A stretch of DNA of 64,000 bases from Halorubrum persicum (GCF_002727125.1 NZ_NHOA01000113.1:1-64000); one strand, 5' to 3'; shown: positions 50,901 through 57,428, counted from the first letter of the stretch. Numbers and translations: made by a program. Notes: generated by a model not told the origin, from the letters alone.

Positions 50901-51553
50901 AGGAAGATTCCGACGGGGATGGCGACGAATCGAACGGCGACTCCGACGGGAGTACCACGGCAGGCAAGCGCGCCTTGAAGCTCCCGGAGGGTACCTTCTT
51001 CCCAGTTCTCAAAGACATCGAGAAGACGACAGGATACACGCCGCCGCAGCTCGCCGATAGTGACTGGTCGGGTGAGGAAGATGGCGACGAGTCGAGTGAG
51101 CCAGCGGACGCACCCGACGTTGACACAGCGTCGATCGCACTCGACACAATGATGGACCGGTACGGAACCCTCGTCACAGACGATGGCTTCCCACATCCGA
51201 TGGTCCAGTTCGCAAACATCCTTCTCGAGATCGAAGACGACCTCGATGAGGCTCGGAAAGACGACGGGGCCACTCCCGTCTCTGACCTCCGGAGTGCGTA
51301 CAACGCATGGGCGCAGATCAACACGCACAAGTTGGTTAAGGAAACTGATGTAACGGCAGATGAGTTGGACCTGTCGACGTACGGTGTTGGCGGATTCGCA
51401 AGTAAGTTCCGCGCCGAACTCGGCATCAGTCCGACGTCGAAGAAGGTGTCTCTCGACGGGCGTGGTCGCGCCAAATGCTGGCTCGGATTGGAGCTCACTG
51501 ACCCCGGCAAGAAGCTGGTTGACCTCGAAGATAAGTTCCCGATCGAAGAGTAG
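41921..51553 (+). CDS. Giant fusion: HerA/TraG-like ATPase, PD-(D/E)XK-like domain, wHTH modules and TOPRIM primase
   Basis: A 3,210-residue protein in one frame. Approximate parts: 1-600, an N-terminal region like that before conjugation ATPases; 600-1100, a HerA/VirD4/TraG-type motor with Walker A GSTGKGKST (Lys700) and Walker B FFAIMDEFDD (Asp946-Glu947), then CLQNPSQV; 1250-1345, a PD-(D/E)XK-like core with ELPDAVAY (Asp1277) and IAIEAETS (Glu1319, Glu1321); 1785-2005, three similar wHTH-like modules; 2230-2480, a DnaG-type catalytic core with TOPRIM AITEGMAD (Glu2392) and FLQDSDPP (Asp2440, Asp2442); 2750-3210, a region resembling the D5/P4 primase end, with VSDLRSAYNAWAQIN and GRAKCWLG. 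Acidic linkers separate the parts. It has a GGAGG ribosome site. The probable job is DNA transfer and replication of a mobile replicon; that is inference. Confidence 0.85.
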   Translation: MLHPFNYFNDHTLPDWLKGPRHHQLGAREPDAPQINQVLVDTINEAAEGYAGSLNRVRPHKEEDGLKYAEELIAGFHNESVSHSKLAQRFNLAEQPKKFSFEMVLTDETVKFHWGLPDSIHQREFRQQVSGLYPNSEIKPVDNPFPEIEPGMYLAGGKLELEQHKYRPLRGTSGPDAFETDPLRSTLSELVGYSNEVAIVQFVFTPAGPNWTEGHMPHEWSADQINDGLTYGRVNGSYWNPRLDDPSAKDLRAAEEVLNQEGKQAYYLNIRFLVFASSPDIAKHHAHGIGSVFSSQYHNEETGQTLLPLAFKEQGVKELARRTAAREFSYDQTSLNVSELAGLAHLPGEEVNMTNVDWTRKGVGNRPPAQANRTTKPPDMRVNRDLSEIGGEASAMASLSGDHTEETDTVGTDAPEEEDNIFMKGLGTVLRFFFDDTTDSDDGDDGPTKTVDVDSSPEKQEAFNELYRQFIHGEVTREKIKSQFNDNVADNLIRKFQNRRADELGIDLEEYDARDDVFSAPGARTTPDEEETPATDADESDTGSSTKSQTPSGPDIPPEDAEGVTDLPATPDDDLPETTDDSTGPPSPYTRGRENPAHHSHYTYDQSDTDVQLRREPGLQRYFPFELTATASGKGRAQEGDIFAGFDVRDRLVHSHTHHPDEPIWLGYDNNPMDGIREIGLEPFSWFRHMTIFGSTGKGKSTTLNMMMNQIARKDYGFVFIDPKGDTVDDLITQLPEERMDDIVWIEPGSETYDQVAGINFLEPGECETQIEFDREVESIINDLRAVLRGGEYWGPKMEGITSNVARAMIRSRRKFTLVDMYYVLADNESRAKFSNVVSQEGMSFIHEYTTKIAEMDVEEIDPVLRRIQDWVEDPISRGIVAHRDGTINISHAVEEGKIILVRNTVRSDEIRKVVSTGIMRRVWSTIRKREKVEEADREPFFAIMDEFDDIASENMALDKMLSKARSGKMGVITCLQNPSQVRDIAPQTLKQMFGNSDTLLSFGVTEVDDARIIAERFDDDSIDSGTLMSLPAYTALTTISTMDEDGPMRSDPLAPDTFAPYPARRTPEEAEEIIGENLKEYGVDALEQNLEESEHALMHLGGDNDLSKCFLEAVWSKQIRENALDALPGEYETLEPAPALNINPPEMQDDETLTVTVEEANEGFHRRTSTHFEELPDGVLVDREFVKIVDEEAEEEADNIRGTGGTPAGQVRINDPKTELSITDKGIRSVLEQAEDDSRNQTEKHNEVLRRAFVMLSATGMEVSIVQQDNKQELPDAVAYPPIDTTVDTKQASRLLEQFKADYPIAAELSDGGVIAIEAETSTYKKPAHTLQNLARAARSGQRAMFLTPEMEAKDRTAPVARVNHILTDPMFIRKHLRMRPNEDTEDAGELSERDPMPLYYNKTDYLELGTPTDGERKHALIEKGKQAVWIHTHDDQIQLYDGMTDGAKKGALRMDEGFGSTNAFDVWCRFDEHNNEWVVYPGGEVQRYPTLGDLCEDWQPVYEPFVPEREFEETPTEDDWDIVQTPLPDFLSPADKADDEETDTTGDEEPPEDDAETAPDGTYTNIEEVPEEAALDQQNSDHDDDDTDIDLDRAGFTREAVPIPDRVLPSKLPNNTDSHTGESVTGGEQHTTISSKALESMVPEKHMPVYRAMAALDIGENARDPVGIHDDGNSSGEGETPATDAAEMPDEEPDPDVDTTVDEDDPFGVDDDSAGPVGILEEDDDNSKGPIDALTFTYDAAMNNLRTKYIANSDEIDENSSPDDIEIDSEAVTDKFGAKDPTDADFWQDVWDSANLNQTEAIFRENLPGALRYGPGVRGPQAADAIKIGIATNKLMPAGEDALRLPGPRDSPQDYLTDEEIAEMQRRDSWVPVWDALGTDHDANTNVSMAVIAIKREYDFRNPMARAAIGAGVDAGVIKEEGKQLALGERTVPVFWDELLDTAGNQPHDPLAEQGMTLALWDAHDLSQEQAEATIEAACDHGTVYRDDETDQLKVNTPRDEKGPEIDPVAFDRDAYPPSEDDESDSDSGGDGSGDDDSDDDPDGGDTPTETTDEESPEQTSEEPTEITDQQTPEQIGENTDDQPGAQSDADETRRVGQTAAGEPRAEPNSTLVDADPEDLRLSPTPDLGAVQACLEEAARFFHSQLDTTIDNNVTWNEEQAFEAGYRKPETPREYFTALDEPDPAYPVEQDPEAADAMPPNEDAQTSGIQSTEDAADNTGEPEDFAADGQAYQYLGADHRGWSDELVADKQLGWAPSFGKELFFHLESKGFSHHTMVATGLFTKPTDAYGENDEGEGYVDYTTLDDPDNPNDLSCLFRGRYIFPYYDEDGKVAFFIGRRPDFDTQYGTHTDDFTEGKYAKLATTKNYTIADEPIYGRETIVEGEPLAITEGMADAITAHAHGIPCISPVTKSFKMKHRDVLADIIKRREIPDVYFLQDSDPPKRVVLAEEDRDHDERRCERDMALRELFCTGAFPGDEMFTQKLVVEAARDGTLQDKLDDQELRVGPPADADVDADETTPVTAEEVPVHLLETQGEFRSKGPISEVIELHQHGPGVDSAVNMGRVLDTHTPSPDDTFTGSVRASAEVYREEVLNGDADLVEDNDELYETVAARLGAIDVETETDETAQSADADGQTELVPDDEPEYTDYGGTNVWLLELPQFGDEKRDLDDFLQEGWLALTPPADWALRLSLGNTPVPPDDVTANLDPAPAWMQTLADRADPVGEYPTGMAPDSLGFPTANDLPQTVGTITVDGAAADLPIYDPYIIPSDPDADRDEMAATHRWPVGDFDALRSEGKMAEPMPQAPGVYPPLSLFGFIPTIHPSQHPAAKGSIGGLVNDANDSMDVDPQEIEARVEEGDYRELTGSHNPLWTLDLRDLGLTPGSRGKNPFGHFGESENYFVVIDDETAYCHKRNALYNFQHFALCDMGKRDPKYSASGQTLDDLEYLHLWTYARQNNLVPEHTPIPLKGVVGYAIEHDFCEPDDLEQFDGSKEDSDGDGDESNGDSDGSTTAGKRALKLPEGTFFPVLKDIEKTTGYTPPQLADSDWSGEEDGDESSEPADAPDVDTASIALDTMMDRYGTLVTDDGFPHPMVQFANILLEIEDDLDEARKDDGATPVSDLRSAYNAWAQINTHKLVKETDVTADELDLSTYGVGGFASKFRAELGISPTSKKVSLDGRGRAKCWLGLELTDPGKKLVDLEDKFPIEE

Positions 51554-51885
51554 TTAGCCGCCACCGCGCCCCCTCGTTTTCACTTTTCGCTACTCACTTC
51601 ACACCGATAGCTATCAGATTTAGTATGCAGTTTTGGCGCGACATTGAGTGCCACTTCACCCACCCGAGTCACTGTCCAATACACCATTGGCGACCAGTTT
51701 GTGCTACCGACAGCAGCCACTAATCTCCCATCAATTCCCCACCCAGATCGTCACCTGAGTCGGCCCGATCTCCAGAGATAGCACAGCCGATTCTTCAGCT
51801 GGACGCGCCCCTGCTCATAGCCAATTTTCAGCGCCGAAATACCCTCCAACACCCCCTCCGACACCCCTCCGACACCCCGACGCAG

Positions 51886-52294
51886 TCATGCGATTGTCCG
51901 AGGGGGTACTCCACGGTCTTCGAACCGACTATTTCACCCGGATTCCGAGAATTCTCAAAACCAGTCAAATTTCACTGATATACGCGTGGAATATGGGAGA
52001 TCATGAAATCCTGAAAATAACTAGACGGGGGCGGATGTCTTAGGGGGTCTAGAAATCATCGGCCACCCCTCGGACACCCCTCAGACAATCGCATGAAGGC
52101 ACGGACTTCAGACAATCCAAACACACCAGCTTTTGACTTTCTTTCGCATATAACAGTCACAATCTCGATACGTCGACGTTTTAGAGTGAAAATAACTAGA
52201 CGGGGGTGGAAGACGGCGATATTTCGGCGAAAAAATCGTCCGAGTAGCACCCCCCTCCGACATCCCGGCGCAGTCATGCGATTGTCGGAGGGGT
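51886..52294. other. Origin-like cluster of inverted G-tract repeats
   Basis: A 21-22-bp repeat, TCATGCGATTGTC then C/T/G and GAGGGG, occurs on the plus strand at 51886 and 52274 and inverted at 52075-52096. A second repeat of 24 bp, AAAATAACTAGACGGGGG with flanks, occurs in direct orientation at 52012 and 52187. The spaces between are AT-rich. Inverted repeats with G-strings around AT-rich DNA are the haloarchaeal origin pattern. It starts 330 bp after the giant primase gene. No initiator gene is adjacent. Confidence 0.65.
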
Positions 52295-53736
52295 GATCGA
52301 CCAATACTGAGTCACCCCCAATATGACTGGCTCGCATACCCGAGATACCCGCGGATAGCCGTTTCAGCGGGTTTCCAGAATCGGACTTAATTTCACCCTC
52401 TCAGAAAACCGGCTATTTCGGCAGCGGCGTGTTGAAAAGGTACGATATACCCCTGTTGGGTGGGGGTGTTCAGGCCAGAAGGCCAAGAGTAAGAAGAGTG
52501 ATACAGCAGTAGACAGGGACCACCCCAGTAATCCCCTGAAGGGGACTGGGTATCTGGAGACAGAGGAAGGAGGGAGAGGAAGGGGGAAGTGGACAGCAGA
52601 ATCAGCATGGACCTCACACGGCATCCAGCCTCACTCACCACTCCCATCCAGACGGCGGTCAGTATCCACGACCGCCTCAGACCACATCCGTTCCACCACG
52701 ATATCTCTCAGATTACTGAGGCACAGACCACCCCGAACTTCCCGAGGGTCAGTCGGACCCAACACAACGACAACACTCACGACTCCGATCGGCGTCACCG
52801 AGACCACACAGGACACCTCCAGCTGGCCGGCGGCCACACACCACTCGGCACTCTCTCCCCTCGGCGGGACGACGACGTCGACGTCGACACGACACCACAT
52901 CCGTTCACCTCACTCAGACGGCGACACCTCGATCCATCTCCCCGTCGATTCACGACTCCACGACCAGTATCACTTTTCGGAGACATCCACCGGCAGTCGG
53001 CCTCAGTATTCAGACGCCATTCGGCTGGCAGACACCACCGGACCAGACGCCGTGGGGGACGGCTGCACCACTCGGCGAGACCTCACCTCCGACGTCGGTG
53101 ACCGACTCCAAACGACGACGGCGTCACTCCCGACGAGATACCGATCGCCACTCGTCGACGCCGACCGGCGTCTCTCACCAACGGGGTATCGCCCAGCCTC
53201 TCAGTGACGGTCGTCACCACGACGATCAGCACCACAGTCGCGACGACACTACGCCGCTTCGAACTGGATACCCGAGAGGCTGCTACTGGACAACTGGATC
53301 CACAACGAGGGAAACCCCTCACGAAACTGACTATCGCCACGCCGGCGACGGCGACCCCCCAGACGGCTGGGTCACAGCCACGACGAACGGCCACTGCATG
53401 ACGGCCAGCCAGACGGCGACCGACCGGTGACGGTTCCACCCCGATCTCGACTCGGCGGTCGACCCACCTCGAGGACGGGTGTCCCCCCGACGATTCTCGC
53501 CATCTCTACCCGGCGACGACTGTCCCTCGGCGACAGCATCCGCTCAGCTCCTCAGGCGGAAACCTCTCAGTCTCCTGATGGACCCAAAGCTGTCCACGAG
53601 CCACCCCTCTAGCGAGGGGGCCTCGCTCTGTCTCAACACGGTGCAACGGACCGCCACCTCAACCCGACGAGGCATCGGCAGGCCCCACCCGAATGGTAGC
53701 ATTATTGCTGGCGTCCAGAGACGAGGTTTCAACACA
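52295..53736. other. Non-coding C-rich tract
   Basis: About 1.1 kb from about 52600 has strong C-over-G skew on the plus strand (about 27 C to 10 G in the 60 bases from 52628) without a haloarchaeal-looking frame on either strand. Reading frames here are His/Arg/Thr-rich rather than acidic. The skew weakens after about 53250. It could be a long untranslated leader or ncRNA for the gene at 53737, or part of the origin. Confidence 0.5.
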
Positions 53737-53940
53737 ATGAACGCACTACTCGCACTGCTGCTGTTCGGCATCGGCGTGGTCTTCAGCATCGTCCTCGCAA
53801 TCGCCTTCCTCTTCGCCATCATCGCCAACGCCAACACGGCTGACGCATCGGACGGCTGCGACTACTGCGACAGCGACTCGGCGACCCGTCTCGGCGGTGG
53901 TGAGGTCGCCTGTTCGGACTGCCGTCGGACGCACCTCTGA
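53737..53940 (+). CDS. Small membrane protein with a zinc-ribbon tail (67 aa)
   Basis: A 67-residue protein: MNALLALLLFGIGVVFSIVL opens a single long transmembrane helix, and the tail has GCDYCDSDSATR and VACSDCRRTHL, giving two CxxC knuckles 17 residues apart. A membrane anchor with a zinc ribbon on the cytosolic side would be a small adaptor. A T-run terminator follows at 53983. It is the first of a set of small genes after the giant gene. The function is unknown. Confidence 0.75.
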   Translation: MNALLALLLFGIGVVFSIVLAIAFLFAIIANANTADASDGCDYCDSDSATRLGGGEVACSDCRRTHL

Positions 53941-53982
53941 CCACGCCGCAAAACGGACCCAGTACGGCTGGTCGTCCGCCTC

Positions 53983-53989
53983 TTTTTTT
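53983..53989 (+). terminator. T7 terminator after the small membrane protein gene
   Basis: TCTTTTTTTGCG lies 43 nt after the stop. The same CCTCTTTTTTTGCG wording recurs at 54938-54950, so the two terminators are probably related by duplication. Confidence 0.7.
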
Positions 53990-54204
53990 GCGCCACCAAC
54001 CCACCACACAACAGCCGTAGTGCAGAGACAACAAAACACCCCTCTGAATCCACCAGATCACGACGGTCGAATCCCGGCTACTACCGACACCAGATCACCA
54101 CCGATCTCGACACCTCAACACACCCCCTTCTCACCACTCGTCTCACTCTACAGTTCGACTCCCGATCGACGTCGGCTCACCAGCTCCAACTTCGGCTCCT
54201 GTCT

Positions 54205-54225
54205 CGTTAGTACTATGTACTAACG
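54205..54225. promoter_or_regulatory. Perfect 21-bp palindrome before a small-gene operon
   Basis: CGTTAGTAC, TAT, GTACTAACG, followed directly by TGGGGG. It lies 127 nt before the ATG at 54352. It may be an operator for a dimeric regulator or, given the trailing G-tract, an initiator-type site. Confidence 0.5.
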
Positions 54226-54351
54226 TGGGGGACCAGCGGCACCGATCGAGACCACAGCCGAACTCCCCAATCGGGCCGACGAACCAGATCAACATTGTAC
54301 CCCTCACCCGGAGACGAGGGTTACCCGAGGGAGGTGACCCGAGAGTCAACT

Positions 54352-54594
54352 ATGAGTAGCAACACTCGCAGCTTCGACAGCAGCATCGCCATCAACCAGA
54401 CCGCGGACTTCCAGACGGACTGCATTCGACGGACGTGTCACAACCAGCCGCTTCCGGCGATGACCCATCAACTCAACGAGGTCGAGCTCCTCGATCAGAA
54501 CGGCACCCGGGCGGAGTACATCTGCTCGTGTGGGGCGGAGTTCTTCGTCGACCGGGAGGACAGCGAGATCATCGACACCGAGGAGGTCGCCTGA
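54352..54594 (+). CDS. Small protein with Cys motifs (80 aa)
   Basis: An 80-residue protein: MSSNTRSFDSSIAINQTADF, then a His/Cys region, DCIRRTCHNQPLPAM, and a C-terminal strand pair with EYICSCGAEFFVDRED. Four cysteines (two in DCIRRTC, two in CSC) could bind one zinc. The ATG at 54352 is chosen over earlier starts because the frame upstream is not haloarchaeal. Its stop overlaps the next ATG (TGATG), so it forms an operon with the membrane protein that follows. Confidence 0.65.
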   Translation: MSSNTRSFDSSIAINQTADFQTDCIRRTCHNQPLPAMTHQLNEVELLDQNGTRAEYICSCGAEFFVDREDSEIIDTEEVA

Positions 54595-54923
54595 TGGCAC
54601 ATCCCCGGCTCGACACCGACCAACTGTCTCCGGACTTCGACGAGGACGAGGACGACAGCGATGACGACGGCGGTCTCCTCGACCGTGCCGACTTCGACGC
54701 TCCCCACTGGCAGATCGTTCGGCAACTGCTCTCTCTCACGCCGACGTTCACGACGTTCGTGGTGTACGCCTTCCTCGGGTTGACGGCGGTGACGGCGTCG
54801 GCGTTCCTCGGCTTCGCCGTCCACCCCGTGTTCAACGTCGTGGCGGCGATGGGCTTCATCCTGATGTACCCGGCTGCCTTCCTCGGCTTCCTCGTCGTTG
54901 CCGCTGTGAAGGCGATGCAGTAG
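54594..54923 (+). CDS. Membrane protein, two to three helices (109 aa)
   Basis: A 109-residue protein: acidic N-terminal 30 residues (LDTDQLSPDFDEDEDDSDDD) then hydrophobic stretches TFTTFVVYAFLGLTAVTASA, FLGFAVHPVFNVVAAMGFIL and PAAFLGFLVVAAVKAM. No known family. It is translated after the Cys-rich gene with a 1-nt overlap and is followed 17 nt later by a T-run terminator, so these two genes form a unit. A membrane anchor or pore component of the mobile element is possible but unproven. Confidence 0.7.
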   Translation: MAHPRLDTDQLSPDFDEDEDDSDDDGGLLDRADFDAPHWQIVRQLLSLTPTFTTFVVYAFLGLTAVTASAFLGFAVHPVFNVVAAMGFILMYPAAFLGFLVVAAVKAMQ

Positions 54924-54940
54924 GCCCAGTCGATGGCCTC

Positions 54941-54947
54941 TTTTTTT
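54941..54947 (+). terminator. T7 terminator after the membrane protein gene
   Basis: CCTCTTTTTTTGCG, 17 nt after the stop; the same wording as at 53983. Confidence 0.7.
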
Positions 54948-54995
54948 GCGCTGGGGGAGACCGGCCGCAACCCGACAGCAACTGGAGATCGCAGA

Positions 54996-55360
54996 ATGAG
55001 CTCCCAGATGACCCTCTCTGAATCTCTGGACGCGGGGGATATTCAGCTCGAACCGCCTGCCGGACAGCTCCACCTCCACCTCACAAGCGCTCACTGGACG
55101 CTCACAGCGCTTCGGTGTGAATGTGGGCAGACATCACGCAGTGGCATACGACGACGCGTGCGCGTCAGCTAGTGCGTGCGTATGGAGACGACGACGAGAC
55201 GGTTCCGCACTGCCCGGCGTGTGTCCACGCTCGGAGTGGTGAAAACGGCGCGATCGAGACGGTTCCGAAGGCGATGTCGCAGTCTGAAGCAGAGTCCACG
55301 ATCGAGCGGATGGAACCCGAGCGCCAGCTCGAGGTCATACTGCGTGGAGGTGTCGAGTGA
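54996..55360 (+). pseudogene. Zinc-ribbon protein gene split by a frameshift
   Basis: The first frame (MSSQMTLSESLDAGDIQLEP then LTALRCECG) diverges at about 55125. The other frame continues ADITQWHTTTRARQLVRAYG and DDDETVPHCPACVHARSGEN to the stop at 55360. Together they give one zinc-ribbon-like protein with CxCG and HCPAC knuckles, which neither frame has alone. A single indel near 55121-55128 explains it. Overlapping genes with a start at 55121 are the alternative. The second part overlaps the GTG of the next gene, so an intact gene once sat in this operon. Confidence 0.6.
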
Positions 55361-55551
55361 CGTCCGTCGACGGCTCTGACGACTGGATGGAGCTAGTCCG
55401 CGTTGAGCGCGACGGCCTCGACGCCGCCGAGTCTCACTACCGCGATCGCTTTCAGGAACTCGACCGGACCGAGAACGACAAGCTGAATCGTGAGCTCGCG
55501 AAGCTGAGCGGCGTCCGCCAGCTGCGAGCGCTAGGTGATCGCGATGAGTAA
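55357..55551 (+). CDS. Small helical protein (64 aa)
   Basis: A 64-residue protein starting with GTG, overlapping the previous stop (GTGA). One long charged helix is predicted: MELVRVERDGLDAAESHYRD, RFQELDRTENDKLNRELAKL, ending VRQLRALGDRDE. It is likely a coiled-coil or helix-bundle protein. The stop overlaps the next start by 8 nt (ATGAGTAA). These tight overlaps indicate a multigene operon from 54996 to at least 55741. Confidence 0.6.
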   Translation: MTSVDGSDDWMELVRVERDGLDAAESHYRDRFQELDRTENDKLNRELAKLSGVRQLRALGDRDE

Positions 55552-55741
55552 GTCGGAGACCGCGGGTGAGATCTCTGAAGACATCACCGAGTCGATGTCG
55601 TGGCGTCACCTGATCCCGGTCGACAGCTGGGCACAGCGATGTCACGACACCTCTTTCGAGTACTTCGACGTCCGCGTTTGGAACATGGACTCGGAGAAGC
55701 ACCTCAAAGCCGCGCTGGACGTCGAGGTCGAGAGAGACTAG
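55544..55741 (+). CDS. Small protein with a possible internal amber stop
   Basis: A 65-residue protein: MSKSETAGEISEDITESMSW, RHLIPVDSWAQRCHDTSFEY, VWNMDSEKHLKAALDVEVER. It ends at a TAG (55739-55741). Downstream, the same frame stays open to 55806 (PRPKRVGLLNQRLAEIRGGE) and ends with TGA overlapping an ATG, the same coupling used throughout this operon. The TAG may therefore be a nonsense change in a gene that once ended at 55806. No family is recognised. Confidence 0.55.
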   Translation: MSKSETAGEISEDITESMSWRHLIPVDSWAQRCHDTSFEYFDVRVWNMDSEKHLKAALDVEVERD

Positions 55742-55950
55742 CCACGGCCGAAGCGCGTCGGGCTGCTCAACCAGCGGCTGGCAGAGATTCGAGGAGGGGA
55801 GCCATGACCGTCAGACAGGTGTCGGAACCCACCCAATCGTTTAAGGTTGCTCCCGTCGCCAAAATACAACATGCCCTAGTCGGAGAAAATATCGCGGGGG
55901 AGAAATCCCCCATCGCATCACACGGACCCAAGTGGTGCACGCCACAGGCC

Positions 55951-55988
55951 CCAACCACACAGGACTTAGACACTCTTTGTGTGGTTGG
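55951..55988. repeat. 38-bp palindrome with CCAACCACACA arms
   Basis: CCAACCACACA (55951-55961) and TGTGTGGTTGG (55978-55988) are perfect inverses, 16 bp apart. It resembles the TTAACCAACA palindromes in size and in the CCAAC word, but is a separate sequence. It lies about 120 nt before the gene at 56107. Confidence 0.65.
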
Positions 55989-56106
55989 AGCGGGTCTTAA
56001 GGTTTGCCCTATACTGCGGAGCGACAGCTCTGTCATGGGGTGGACAGGGTGTGATGCTTCAGAACTCGTCGGATCGTGCGATAGTCAGCAGCCTGACCCA
56101 CAACCA

Positions 56107-56289
56107 ATGTCGACCACACAGAAGGCGGAATCGGACAGAGAACTGATCAAGGCCCTCGACAGGCAGTCCGCAAACATCTGCAGTCGCTGTGACGCGATCT
56201 TGCCAGCCTCATCAGAGATAGACACCCCCGGCGATGATCGGCGCGAGTGCCCTCGTTGCCGGCTCATTCAGGAGGTTCCGGCGGCATGA
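56107..56289 (+). CDS. Small zinc-finger protein (60 aa)
   Basis: A 60-residue protein from the ATG at 56107: MSTTQKAESDRELIKALDRQ then SANICSRCDAILPASSEIDT and DDRRECPRCRLIQEVPAA. The two CxxC pairs are about 25 residues apart and could bind one zinc. The frame is open further upstream to 55804, but the composition there is not haloarchaeal and it crosses the palindrome at 55951. Its stop overlaps the ATG of the coiled-coil gene by 4 nt (ATGA), so the two are co-translated. Confidence 0.65.
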   Translation: MSTTQKAESDRELIKALDRQSANICSRCDAILPASSEIDTPGDDRRECPRCRLIQEVPAA

Positions 56290-57221
56290 GCGCGGACTCG
56301 CCGTCGGAGACGAACGGACACAAGCCCGCAGAGTCGATCGACTGGGAGTCGCTCTGGACACGCTTCGGAGATGGCCTGAGCACCGAGATGAGTTGGTCGC
56401 AGTTGACCACAGTCGTCGAGATCGGCACCGACGCCGCTGATGTCGAAGAAGCCTCAGAGCTTATCGACACTGCCAGAGAAGAAGACGAGTTAGATTATAC
56501 CGGCTCTGGCTTTATCCTCGCCGGAGCTGTGGAAGGCGTGACTTCCAAAGACGAAGAAGTGATCGGTGAAGATGAACTCACAGCAGAGCAGGACACCGAG
56601 ACCGTCCAAAAATCAGAGAGTCAGTCCGCGACAGATGCAGAGACGACGATCTCGCAGTCCGAGCTCGAAGACATGCAGGCGCGGCAGGATGCCCTCTCAA
56701 CGCAGCTGGACAACTTCCGTGAGGAGAATGCTATGCTGAAGAAAGCCGTCGCGAATCTCTGCGGTGTCAATCGCGTGCTCGTTGATGAACTGCCTGACGC
56801 GGCGCGTGAGCAGCGTGCAACGAACCAGCGTGTGAACGCGACGGTCGAGAAGATCAGCCAGCAGATGGACTCGCTCGGCGACGTCGTCGATGAAAAGAAG
56901 AACACAAAAAAGAACCGCGTCATCATGGTGCGGAAACATCTCGTCCAGAAAAACGAGAACTCGGAATCTGAGTACCGGATGACCTACACCGAGGTGCAGG
57001 CGCTGTTCTCGACGCCGGGAGAGGACGACGGGATCTCCGACAGCTACGCGCATACGATCATGACCGCGGCGGCTCAAGGCGACAGGAAGGACGTTGAGGC
57101 TCACGACGCCTTCGAACTCGTGTCGGGAACGGGGAAGAAGAAACTCCGCGTCGGCATGGAGAAAATCGAACAGGGGAGTTTTTATTCGCCAAAAAACCGC
57201 GGTGACGGAGAGGGGGACTAA
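56286..57221 (+). CDS. Coiled-coil protein with basic C-terminal domain
   Basis: A 311-residue protein. The first 75 residues may be a small helical domain (IDWESLWTRFGDGLSTEMSW and VEIGTDAADVEEASELIDTA). Residues about 130-215 are a coiled coil (SELEDMQARQDALSTQLDNF, REENAMLKKAVANL, and MDSLGDVVDEKKNTKKNRVI). The C-terminal part, VIMVRKHLVQKNENSESEYR then MTYTEVQALFSTPGEDDGIS, is basic then mixed and looks DNA-binding, with LVSGTGKKKLRVGME near the end. It is the last gene of the small-gene cluster after the giant ATPase-primase and could be a structural or DNA-binding partner of it. Confidence 0.65.
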   Translation: MSADSPSETNGHKPAESIDWESLWTRFGDGLSTEMSWSQLTTVVEIGTDAADVEEASELIDTAREEDELDYTGSGFILAGAVEGVTSKDEEVIGEDELTAEQDTETVQKSESQSATDAETTISQSELEDMQARQDALSTQLDNFREENAMLKKAVANLCGVNRVLVDELPDAAREQRATNQRVNATVEKISQQMDSLGDVVDEKKNTKKNRVIMVRKHLVQKNENSESEYRMTYTEVQALFSTPGEDDGISDSYAHTIMTAAAQGDRKDVEAHDAFELVSGTGKKKLRVGMEKIEQGSFYSPKNRGDGEGD

Positions 57222-57428
57222 CACCATGCTCTACACCACCGGAAAGCCGCCTCCGCTTTCACTTCTCCCCAACCGTAGTTGTACTAGCTTGTGTCGCTAG
57301 TTGTGTCTGTGTCGCTAAACGCGGTCGCAACGCGGTGTTTAGAGAAAGTTAGAACGGGCAAAGACGAGAATGGCGGTTTTTTGATCGCAAAAAAAGTTGC
57401 AGTTAGATCCCCGAGGTGTTATTCTCCA

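Noticed and set aside
52589-53101. A 170-codon frame in the C-rich tract
   Set aside because: The product is His/Arg/Thr-rich with no acidic bias and no recognisable fold; the open frame follows from the base composition.
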